From assembly GCF_036013745.1 (NCBI RefSeq), contig NZ_CP107880.1, positions 5,828,001 through 5,892,000 on the forward strand: a stretch of 64,000 nucleotides of DNA. Direction: 5' to 3'. The notes under the pieces are model-generated. The model was not told the DNA's origin, made no database searches, and saw only the letters and a list, made by a program, of their open reading frames with translations. The position numbers and the translations under genes were made by a program. Below, piece by piece: positions 1 to 7,324 of the stretch. How positions within the stretch are numbered: the stretch's first letter is position 1; every line of letters begins with the position of its first letter. The DNA is from Streptomyces sp. NBC_00483. GTDB lineage: Bacteria; Actinomycetota; Actinomycetes; Streptomycetales; Streptomycetaceae.

Positions 1-531
1 GCCCCCAGCAAGCGCCGCAAGCCCCTCCCGCTCGTCGAGGAAGCCGTCGGGAAGTGGCAGGAAGTGCAGCGCGCCGCGAAGAAGGCGAGTATCAAGCCGG
101 ACGACTGGAACTGGCCGCAGGTGTGGTGCCTGTTCGACCGTGACGAGCACAAGGACATTCCCACCGCCTTCGCCCGCGCCAAGCACGAGGGCGTCCACGT
201 CGCGTACTCCCACCCCTGCTTCGAACTGTGGCGGCTGCTCCACTACCAGAACTACACAAGCCGCCTCGGCGGTGTCTGCAACAGCGCGGCGAACGCGCTG
301 CGCAGGCAGGACGGCTTCCCCCAGACCTACGGCCCGTCCCTGCGCACGGTCACGGATCAGCAGGCGAAGCAGGTCATGGCCGGGCAACTGGACGGCCGCT
401 ATGAGACGGCACGGCGCCATGCCCAGCGGCTGAACGCGCGGCACGAGGGCCGGACGGACCAGAACCAGTGGGACCCGTTCACCGATGTCTGGCGGTTCGT
501 CGAGGACGGTCTTGATGTGAGCGGGTACTGA
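1..531 (+). CDS. rloB: RloB-like protein (5' end outside window)
   Basis: The reading frame is open from the first base and ends at TGA 529-531, so the N-terminus is missing; 176 codons are visible. The segment contains WCLFDRDEH, then an A..A..G spacing, then SHPCFELWRLLHY. This is the RloB family pattern of an acidic D.D.H site followed by a conserved S.PCFE.W...H block. RloB proteins are thought to have a Toprim-like nuclease fold and often pair with an AAA ATPase (RloA). The name comes from open frames embedded in Campylobacter type I restriction loci. Here it lies directly upstream of hsdM, in the same direction, which fits that association. A partner ATPase would be expected just before base 1, but this cannot be checked here. 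The nuclease function is inferred. Confidence 0.75.
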   Translation, partial: APSKRRKPLPLVEEAVGKWQEVQRAAKKASIKPDDWNWPQVWCLFDRDEHKDIPTAFARAKHEGVHVAYSHPCFELWRLLHYQNYTSRLGGVCNSAANALRRQDGFPQTYGPSLRTVTDQQAKQVMAGQLDGRYETARRHAQRLNARHEGRTDQNQWDPFTDVWRFVEDGLDVSGY

Positions 532-664
532 CCGTGTGCTGAATTCCCGTACGTGGTGAAAACGGACCCGGCGCACCCCTTAGGCTTCCGGATGCAACCG
601 GTCCGCCTGCCCTGCGGGCGGTACTGGTCCCCTCAGTCCGCCACCACCTCAGGGAGTGCCGTAC

Positions 665-3388
665 GTGGCCAAGCTCACGCTCGCGCAGCTGGAACGCCAT
701 CTTTTCGCGGCGGCCGACATCCTGCGCGGCACGATGGACGCCGCCGAGTACCGCGACTTCATTTTCGTGCTGCTCTTCCTCAAGCGAGTAAACGACGAGT
801 TCGAGGTGGCGCGCGACGCGATCATCAAGGAGCTGGTCGCGGAGGGCGAGACCCAGGAGGAAGCGGAGGAGCTGGCGGAGTCGTACGAGCTGTACCGCGA
901 ACGTGGCGTGATCTTCGTGCCGGAGGCGGCGCGGTGGGAGCGCCTGGCGGGTGCCGTCGACAACGTGGCCACCGAGTACTTGCAGCCCGCCCTCGACGCC
1001 CTAGAGCGGGAGGGCGGCAACAGCGAGCTGCGCGGCCTGTTCGCCCACGTTCACTTCAACCGTATCGGTGGCGGCAGCGGGGGCAGCGCGGCGGCCCTCG
1101 CCGACAAGCGTCTCCAGGCGCTGATCGAGCATTTCGGCAGCATCCGGCTGCGCGGGGACGACTTCGAGTTCCCCGACATGATCGGCGCCGCGTACGAGTA
1201 CCTGATCAAGGACTTCGCGGACACGGCGGGCAGCAAGGGCGGTGAGTTCTATACTCCGCGCGCTGTCGTCCGCATGATGGTCGAGCTGGCCCGCCCCGAC
1301 AGCGGAATGCGGATCTACGACCCGTGTGTCGGCTCGGGCGGCATGCTCATCCACGCGATGGAGTACGTGGACGAACACGGCGGAGACTCCCGCAACCTCG
1401 GCCTGGCCGGCCAGGACGCGAACAGCGGCTCGTGGGTCATGGCGACGATGAACATGCTCTTCCACGGGGCCAAGAAGTTCTCGCTCCGGACGGGCGACAC
1501 CCTGACGAATCCGCTCCATCCGGAGGGCGGGTTCGACCTGGTTCTGAGCAATCCGCCGTTCTCCATGGACTACAAGCAGGGGGAGGTGCCGCGGCTCCTG
1601 GAGCGCATGCCCCATGGCCATACATCGGAGCGCGGCAAGGCCGACCTGATGTTCCTCCAGCACATGCTGGACATGGTGAAGTCCAAGGGCGGCTCGGTCT
1701 ACACCGTCATGCCGCACGGCGTGCTTTTCCGCGGTGGCGACGAGCAGAAGATCCGTGAGCGGCTGCTGAAGGCCGACCTGATCGAGGCGGTCATCGGTCT
1801 CGCACCGAACCTCTTCTACGGGACCGGCATCCCGGCGTGTGTGCTCGTGCTGCGGCCACCGAGCAAGCGGCGCAAGGACCGGCGCGGGCAGGTGCTCTTC
1901 ATCAACGCCGACCGTGAGTTCCACGCGGAGCGCGCGCAGAACGTCCTGCTCCCCGAGCACATCCAGAAGATCGTCTCCACTTTCCACGCCTTCCAGGACG
2001 ACGAGGTCTTCGAGGACATCGAGGGCTTCGCGAAGGCCGTGACGCGGGAGACACTGGAGGCGAACGGCTGCAACTTCAACATCCGCCGGTACGTGGACAA
2101 CACCCCGCCGCCCGAACCACAGGATGTACGGGCCCACTTGGTGGGCGGAGTGCCGCTGGCCGAGGTCGAGGCGAAGAAGCCGCTGTTCGACGCGTACGGG
2201 ATCGGTGTCTCGGACCTGTTCGACGTACGGGGCGACGACCCGGGGTATGTGGACTTCCCGGAGGGAGAGCGGCGTCCGGACGCCGCGCGCCTCTCGGAGC
2301 TGGCCGCCGAGCGCACGCAGAAGGTCTGGGACGCCTTCGAGGAGTGGTGGGGGAGCGAGAAGGATCAGATTGCCAGGCTGGTTCCGGTGGACGGTGACGA
2401 TCGCACCGAGCGGGAGCGCAAGGCACAACTCGCGCGACTCCGCGGGGAGTTGATCGGCTCCTTCGAGGGGCGGTTGCTGTCCGTGGGCGTGCTGGACGAG
2501 TACGCGCTGGCGGGGGCGGTCGCGGGGTGGTGGCATGAGGGCAAGAACGACCTAAAGGCGCTGTCCGTGAACGGCTTCAGCGGCGTCGTGGACGGCTGGG
2601 TCGAGTCCGTCAGGACCATGCTGGCGCCCGAGCCGGACCCGCGTACGGGCGGTCAGCGCGAGCGTTCGGCGGCCGAGCGCAGGCATGCCTACGACCACAA
2701 GGTGGTCGCCGCGATGGTGCCCGGCTTCCTGGAGGACCTGGCCTCGCTCGACAAGACCTTTGCGGAGCTCGATGCCAAGGTGACGGAGGCGGAGGAGGCC
2801 GAGGCTGCCGTGAAGGCGGCGCGGGAGGCTGCGCTGGGCGAGGGTGATTCCGAGGACTCCGAGAGTGAGATCGATCAGGCGCTCCTCGACGCCCTGGTTT
2901 CTGACGCTGAGCTGCGCGCCCTGAAGAAGAAGCGCACTGCGGCCAAGCGCGCGATCGAGGACCTGGAGAACGACTTCTGGCCCGTCGCCGCTGTCCAGAA
3001 GCGGCGGGACGCCGAGCGCGAGAGGGCGGCGAAGACCGCCAAGTCCCCGAAGGGGAAGAAGGCCGCGCAGGCTACGCAGGATGCGTTGGTGGAGTTGCCG
3101 GGGGCGGAGACGGCCGGGGTTGGCGCCGTTGCCGAGGCGCGTCTGACGCGGGCCCGCAGGGAGCTGGCCGAGCGGGCGGGGGAGCCGGGGGTTGTTCTCG
3201 GCATTCTCCGGGATGACCTCGCGGGCAAGTTGGCGGGCCATCTGGTGCGCAGGGAGCGGAAGTTGGCGGAGGCGTACCGGCTCTGGGAGGACAAGTACGG
3301 GGTGTCGTTGCGGGTGATCGAGCAGCGGCGCGAAGAGGCGGCTGGGGCGCTGGACGGGTTTTTGCGGGAGCTGGGTTATGTCGACTGA
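665..3388 (+). CDS. hsdM: Type I restriction-modification system methyltransferase subunit HsdM (long form)
   Basis: N6-adenine DNA methylase subunit of a type I R-M system; with HsdS it forms the methylase that protects host DNA. The N-terminal HsdM_N helical domain begins with AKLTLAQLERHLF. The SAM-binding motif DPCVGSGGM lies near residue 218 and the catalytic motif IV NPPF near residue 296, preceded by GEFYTPRAVVRMM. I chose GTG 665 because an AGGGAG ribosome site at 651-656 is about 8 bases upstream; the in-frame GTG at 656 would overlap that site. The protein is about 907 residues, against roughly 500-600 for classical HsdM. The extra C-terminal 400 residues are highly charged and probably coiled coil (runs of EAEEAEAA, RALKKKRTAAKRA). 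Its 3' end overlaps hsdS by 11 bases, implying translational coupling. Confidence 0.93.
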   Translation: MAKLTLAQLERHLFAAADILRGTMDAAEYRDFIFVLLFLKRVNDEFEVARDAIIKELVAEGETQEEAEELAESYELYRERGVIFVPEAARWERLAGAVDNVATEYLQPALDALEREGGNSELRGLFAHVHFNRIGGGSGGSAAALADKRLQALIEHFGSIRLRGDDFEFPDMIGAAYEYLIKDFADTAGSKGGEFYTPRAVVRMMVELARPDSGMRIYDPCVGSGGMLIHAMEYVDEHGGDSRNLGLAGQDANSGSWVMATMNMLFHGAKKFSLRTGDTLTNPLHPEGGFDLVLSNPPFSMDYKQGEVPRLLERMPHGHTSERGKADLMFLQHMLDMVKSKGGSVYTVMPHGVLFRGGDEQKIRERLLKADLIEAVIGLAPNLFYGTGIPACVLVLRPPSKRRKDRRGQVLFINADREFHAERAQNVLLPEHIQKIVSTFHAFQDDEVFEDIEGFAKAVTRETLEANGCNFNIRRYVDNTPPPEPQDVRAHLVGGVPLAEVEAKKPLFDAYGIGVSDLFDVRGDDPGYVDFPEGERRPDAARLSELAAERTQKVWDAFEEWWGSEKDQIARLVPVDGDDRTERERKAQLARLRGELIGSFEGRLLSVGVLDEYALAGAVAGWWHEGKNDLKALSVNGFSGVVDGWVESVRTMLAPEPDPRTGGQRERSAAERRHAYDHKVVAAMVPGFLEDLASLDKTFAELDAKVTEAEEAEAAVKAAREAALGEGDSEDSESEIDQALLDALVSDAELRALKKKRTAAKRAIEDLENDFWPVAAVQKRRDAERERAAKTAKSPKGKKAAQATQDALVELPGAETAGVGAVAEARLTRARRELAERAGEPGVVLGILRDDLAGKLAGHLVRRERKLAEAYRLWEDKYGVSLRVIEQRREEAAGALDGFLRELGYVD

Positions 3389-4595
3389 GGTCCAAGTGGT
3401 GCCCCTCAAGAAGGTCCTGCTGCGTATCGAGTCGGGCTGGAGTCCTGTGTGCGAGCCGTACGAACCGGGCGGCTCGGAATGGGGAGTCCTGGGCCTCGGG
3501 GCCGTAACGTCTGGCGCGTTCCTGGAGAGTGACGCGAAAAGGCTTCCGGCGTCGCTGTTGCCGCGACCAGCCTTGGAAGTGCGGCCGCGAGACGTCCTGG
3601 TGGCGCGGGCCAACGGCTCGAAGCGGTTGGTGGGCGTCGGCGTGGTGGTGCCGAAGAATGTCCGACAGGGCTTGATGTTTCCGGACCTTGTGTACCGCCT
3701 GGTGCCGGATGCTGAGGTTCTCGATGCCGACTATCTGGGGATTCTTGTCTCGGCGCCGGCGTTTAGGCGCCAAGTCGAATCGGCGATGCGCAGCACGAGT
3801 GGGCAGTTCAAGATTTCGAAGGCCGACCTCAGGGAGTTCAGCATTCCAGTCCCGCCGCTCTCGGAGCAGCGGCGGATCGTTGAGGTGCTGGGGGCGGTGG
3901 CCGAGCAGGAGCGAGTCGTTGAGGCGGCGATCGCCAAGCTGAACTTGATGTGTTCAGGCGCTATCGAGAAGTACCTTGCCCGGCGTGATTGGGACGGTGA
4001 GCTGAAGGAGGCGCTGAGCGGTGATCCGCGAAACGGGTATTCGCCGACCGGTGTCGCAGAGTGGACGGGCGTGCAAATGCTGGGCCTGGGGTGCCTGACG
4101 CCTAATGGCTTTGCTGCGCGCCAGCTCAAGAACGCGCCGAAGTCGGTGTCGCGGAAGCATTTCGCCATGCTGAAGACTGGTGACCTCTTGATGGGTCGGG
4201 CCAATACCCGTGAACTGGTCGGCCTGGCCGGGCTGTTCAGGGACGTGGGATCCCCCTGTATCTATCCCGATCTCATGATGCGTCTTCCCGTGAGTGAGGA
4301 ATGGCTCCCGAGGGCGTTGGAGATTGTGTTGCGGTCGGTGCGGGCGCGGCGACAAATCCAAGCGCGTGCCCAGGGGACGTCGGAGAGCATGGTGAAGATC
4401 TCAGGGAGGGCGGTCAAATCCCTGCGGATCCCCAGGCTGAACTCTGACGAGCAGGCTCAAGTCGTGCGGATCGCTGAACACTTTGAGGAGCGCCTGTCGA
4501 GCGAGCGGGAAGCGCTCGCCAACCTCGGGCTCTCGAAGGCTGGCCTGATCGACGACCTGCTCTCCGGCCGCAAGGCACTGTCAGACGCAGCCTGA
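3378..4595 (+). CDS. hsdS: Type I restriction-modification specificity subunit HsdS
   Basis: DNA-sequence recognition subunit of the type I complex, 405 residues. It has the usual two target-recognition domains. TRD1 covers about residues 5-150 and is followed by the conserved helical spacer (SGQFKISKADLREFSIP, then PPLSEQRRIVEVLGAV). TRD2 covers about 210-340 and is followed by a second spacer (SMVKISGRAVKSLRIP, then DEQAQVVRIAEHFEERL). ATG 3378 lies inside the end of hsdM (11-base overlap). By eye the gene is less GC-rich than its neighbours, with more A/T in third positions, as often seen in HsdS proteins whose recognition domains are exchanged horizontally. It converges on the minus-strand ATPase remnant with only 3 bases between stops. 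Confidence 0.93.
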   Translation: MSTEVQVVPLKKVLLRIESGWSPVCEPYEPGGSEWGVLGLGAVTSGAFLESDAKRLPASLLPRPALEVRPRDVLVARANGSKRLVGVGVVVPKNVRQGLMFPDLVYRLVPDAEVLDADYLGILVSAPAFRRQVESAMRSTSGQFKISKADLREFSIPVPPLSEQRRIVEVLGAVAEQERVVEAAIAKLNLMCSGAIEKYLARRDWDGELKEALSGDPRNGYSPTGVAEWTGVQMLGLGCLTPNGFAARQLKNAPKSVSRKHFAMLKTGDLLMGRANTRELVGLAGLFRDVGSPCIYPDLMMRLPVSEEWLPRALEIVLRSVRARRQIQARAQGTSESMVKISGRAVKSLRIPRLNSDEQAQVVRIAEHFEERLSSEREALANLGLSKAGLIDDLLSGRKALSDAA

Positions 4596-4598
4596 CGT

Positions 4599-5014
4599 CT
4601 ACTCGGGCGGCGTGAGCCCCAGTTCGAACCACACCACCTTGCCCACGCCGCCCTCGCGTCCCTCCGCGCCCCACTCATCCGCCAACATCACCACCAGCGC
4701 CACCCCCCGACCCGACTCATCCTCCACGGACGCCGTTCGCGGCACCGGAAGTGCACGCTCGCGTCCGTCACCAGTACACGGAGCCGGTCCTCCGTCAGGA
4801 TCGCCCGCGCCCAGATCTCCCGGCCGGCCGGGACCCGCGCGTGGCGGTAGGCGTTGGTCATCAGCTCGCTGAGCAAGAGTTCTGCCGTCTCCGTGATCTC
4901 CTGCGGCAGCGCCCATGAACCCGCCTGCTCCCGGAACAGTAACCGCGTCCGGCTCACGCTCCGTGCATGACGCGGCAGACGCCATTCGATGTCCTGAGGG
5001 AGTTTCGTCTGCAT
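4599..5014 (-). pseudogene. Frameshifted ATP-binding anti-sigma-like regulator (HATPase_c_2)
   Basis: The first part, from ATG 5014, reads MQTKLPQDIEWRLPRHARSV and continues to the N-box (ELLLSELMTNAYRHA) typical of SpoIIAB/RsbW-like HATPase_c_2 proteins that accompany XRE-DUF397 pairs in Streptomyces. After LRVLVTDAS the frame runs into non-family sequence. The expected continuation (ERALPVPRTASVEDESGRG, then VALV, with the ATP-binding DESGRG box) is present in another frame up to TAG 4599-4601. The break is near 4755-4763, and the net change equals loss of one base modulo three. Losing one copy of a GCGA tandem (gcgagcgagcg to gcgagcg) would explain it. An AAGGA ribosome site lies upstream of 5014. 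Either the gene is decayed or the base call is wrong. Confidence 0.75.
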
Positions 5015-5153
5015 GCCCGGACCGGTCCTTACGTGGGGGATTCGGTGTTTGCCGAGTCCACCGTCGCGGCCCACGCCTACTCTCGGGAGTAACAGCGTTT
5101 GTACTTTGGGTAGTTGTACCCATGGTGTACACGGTGATCCGGCGGAGGTACGC

Positions 5154-5966
5154 GTGACGACGTCAATGGAGACGAATCTCGCCTGGCGGTATTGCGGAAA
5201 CCAGATCAAGATGTGGCGCGAGCAGGCGAGCGTCACCAGAGAGGCCCTGGTCAAGGAGACCGGCTACGGCTACGAGTACGTCAAGTCGATGGAGACGGGG
5301 CGGCGCAAGCCCACCATGCGGTTGCTGCAAACCGCCGACCAGATGTGCGGAGCAGGCGGGAAACTCATCGCCGCGCAGGAGTTCCTCAAGCCGGAGGCAC
5401 ACCCGCAGCGGGCCCAGGAGTACATGGCGCTGGAGAAGGACGCCATCGCGATCAACTCCTATCAACCGCTACTTATCCCCGGGATGCTCCAGACGGAGGA
5501 GTACGCACGTGCGCTGATCGGCGAGAGCATCCCGCTCCTCGACGAGGAGACGATCGAGGAGCGCGTGGCGAGCCGCCTCAAGCGGCAGCGGATGCTGACC
5601 GAGCGCCAGACGGTGATGTTCAACTACGTGCTGCACGAGGCGTCGCTGCGGATGATGGTCGGCGGTCGTGAGGCCATGAGGCGACAGCTCGCACAGATCC
5701 TGGAATTCGGTAAGTTAAGGAACGTAACGATCAAGGTGCTGCCGTACGGGAGAGCGTTCAGTGTGGCGCTCAACGGAGGCGTCACGCTCCTGGAGACGAC
5801 TGACCTTGAGCACTACGCGTACGTGGAAGGTCCGGAAACCAGCGCCCTGTACGCCGACGGAGACAAGGCCAGTGTGCTCGCCCGGGTCCATGACATGATC
5901 CGCACACACGCTCTCAGCCCCGAGGAATCGGCCGAGTTCATCAGAAAGGTGGCAGAAGAACTGTGA
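5154..5966 (+). CDS. XRE-family helix-turn-helix regulator with DUF5753 domain
   Basis: 270 residues. The N-terminal HTH covers about residues 15-75 (IKMWREQASVTREALVKETG, then YGYEYVKSMETGRRKP). It is followed by a DUF5753 domain with the hallmark YQPLLIPGMLQTEEYARALI and a C-terminal EGPETSALYADGDKASV block. Such Scr1/WhiJ/AbaA-type regulators occur in many copies in Streptomyces and influence development and antibiotic production. GTG 5154 is preceded by GGAGG at 5144-5148. The gene is followed by a DUF397 gene with a GTGA overlap (5963-5966), and a divergent HATPase remnant lies upstream, so the classical regulatory trio is present but its ATPase is broken. Confidence 0.92.
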   Translation: MTTSMETNLAWRYCGNQIKMWREQASVTREALVKETGYGYEYVKSMETGRRKPTMRLLQTADQMCGAGGKLIAAQEFLKPEAHPQRAQEYMALEKDAIAINSYQPLLIPGMLQTEEYARALIGESIPLLDEETIEERVASRLKRQRMLTERQTVMFNYVLHEASLRMMVGGREAMRRQLAQILEFGKLRNVTIKVLPYGRAFSVALNGGVTLLETTDLEHYAYVEGPETSALYADGDKASVLARVHDMIRTHALSPEESAEFIRKVAEEL

Positions 5967-6163
5967 ACGCCCGCCTGACGTGGTTCAAGTCCAGTTACAG
6001 CGACAGTCAGGGCGGCGAATGCCTCGAAGCGGCCCTGGATTGGAGCGAGTCCACCCCTCGCGCTGTCCACATACGCGACTCGAAGCTCGGCCCCCAAAGC
6101 CCGACCTTCACCGCCGCCGCGTCCGCCTGGAACGCCTTCCTGGCGCACGCTCGTACCGTCTGA
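5963..6163 (+). CDS. DUF397 domain small protein
   Basis: 66 residues. LTWFKSSYSDSQGGECLEAA and VHIRDSKLGPQSPTF are diagnostic of DUF397. These BldB/Scr2-like proteins are encoded next to XRE-DUF5753 regulators, and some pairs behave like toxin-antitoxin or modulator partners. The GTG start overlaps the preceding TGA by four bases, so translation is coupled. A direct interaction with the upstream HTH protein is inferred from gene order. Confidence 0.93.
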   Translation: MNARLTWFKSSYSDSQGGECLEAALDWSESTPRAVHIRDSKLGPQSPTFTAAASAWNAFLAHARTV

Positions 6164-6270
6164 GCTTCGAGCCGCGAAATCCGAGCTCTGCTTGTAGGGA
6201 ATGGGTGGTTGGGTCTCAACCCACCACCCACCCTCCCCGCCGCGACCAGCACGCGTGACTTTCCGCGATC

Positions 6271-6302
6271 AGGTTGCGACGCACAGTCGCAACCCTCTAG
6301 CG
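6271..6302 (+). promoter_or_regulatory. Perfect 9-bp palindrome and putative promoter of the 6383 gene
   Basis: GGTTGCGAC (6272-6280), five bases, then GTCGCAACC (6286-6294) form a perfect inverted repeat. The sequence also reads as TTGCGA (-35, 6274-6279), a 16-base spacer and TCTAGC (-10, 6296-6301), which would place the palindrome across the RNA polymerase site. It is probably an operator, possibly autoregulated by the winged-helix protein downstream. The binding factor is unknown. Confidence 0.55.
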
Positions 6303-6318
6303 TTCGCGACAACAAACA

Positions 6319-6352
6319 ACCCCGGCCAGGTGCTACCAACACCCGCCGGGGT
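6319..6352 (+). terminator. Leader hairpin upstream of the 6383 gene (attenuator-like)
   Basis: ACCCCGGC (6319-6326) pairs with GCCGGGGT (6345-6352), and an inner stem GGTG (6329-6332) pairs with CACC (6340-6343) around a 7-base loop. The hairpin lies between the putative promoter and the ATG at 6383, so it would form in the 5' leader. There is no U-tract, so classical intrinsic termination is uncertain. Its role as an attenuator or RNA-stability element is inferred. Confidence 0.55.
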
Positions 6353-6382
6353 CTGACCAACAAGATCGAAGCGAGCGATCTC

Positions 6383-7210
6383 ATGGCTACCCAAAACCTT
6401 AGCCCTGCCCTGCCTTCCCCCGCACACCCCCTGGCCAACCCCGGCTACGGAAAACGCGGCGCTCCCGACCAGGGGCCCCTCCGCCGCGACACCTTCGCCC
6501 ATCTCCCCCTCCGCGCCCGCTACCTCGCCGGATTCATCGACGCGCTCCCCGAGCACGCCGCCATGGACGCGAAGACCCTCGCCAAGGAACAGCCCCTCTA
6601 CGGCCAGGCAGCTGTCCGCTCCGCGCTCAACGAACTCACCCTCGCCGGGCATCTGCGCCGCGTACGCCGTCTCTCCGACACCGGCGCCGAGAACGGCACA
6701 ACCCGCTGGGTGTTCCACACCTACTGGTCGCGCACCGCACGCAGCAACGAATGGTGGGCGCGCTTCCTCGAAGGTGACGTACCGGAACCGGAGCCAAGGC
6801 CAGAGGCCACGACACAGGCGCCCGCACCACGCTCCGACGCCTACCGAACCCTCGCCCAACTGGGCCTGCATGAGCCGCGATTGACCCTCTCCGCAGGCGA
6901 CTGCGCCGCACTCGAAGACCTCGCCGCCACCTGGCTGGCCCGCGACCCGGCCCCGTACAACCTCACCCACGCCCTGACGGCCGGGCTGCCTCCGACCGTC
7001 CACTCACCCCGCGCCTTCGTCGCCCGCCGCCTGCGCGACAAACTGCCGCCGGAACGGCCCCGGTTCACCCCGAACCGGCCGTCAGCGGAGCGCCCCCGCA
7101 ACCTCGTCGAGTGCACGGACTGCGGCGTCCCCGGCCGTCCCGAAGCGATCCCCGACGGCCTGTGCCGGGCGTGCCGACCCGCCAACATCAGGACACCCGC
7201 ACGGATCTAG
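6383..7210 (+). CDS. Winged-helix/HTH protein with C-terminal zinc ribbon
   Basis: 275 residues from ATG 6383 (MATQNLSPALPSPAHPL). About residues 35-125 resemble a winged-helix domain (FAHLPLRARYLAGFIDALPE, LAKEQPLYGQAAVRSALNEL, GHLRRVRRL). The middle is charged and helical. The C-terminus carries a CxxC...CxxC zinc-ribbon pattern (CTDCGVPGRPEAI, then GLCRACR). Streptomyces genomes carry several proteins of this type annotated only as helix-turn-helix proteins. It sits between the DUF397 gene and hsdR in the restriction island and has a palindromic promoter and leader hairpin upstream. A regulatory role for the island is possible but unproven. The ribosome site is weak (GAAGCGAG). Confidence 0.75.
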   Translation: MATQNLSPALPSPAHPLANPGYGKRGAPDQGPLRRDTFAHLPLRARYLAGFIDALPEHAAMDAKTLAKEQPLYGQAAVRSALNELTLAGHLRRVRRLSDTGAENGTTRWVFHTYWSRTARSNEWWARFLEGDVPEPEPRPEATTQAPAPRSDAYRTLAQLGLHEPRLTLSAGDCAALEDLAATWLARDPAPYNLTHALTAGLPPTVHSPRAFVARRLRDKLPPERPRFTPNRPSAERPRNLVECTDCGVPGRPEAIPDGLCRACRPANIRTPARI

Positions 7211-7324
7211 CCAGTTCGATGCCGGTCGCACGCCAATTCCGCCCCGCCCCAGCGCTCTCACGCGCACAATAGAACACAGGTCGGAGCACGGGGTCACAGA
7301 AGTACGGGGAAAGGCGCCACGCAC

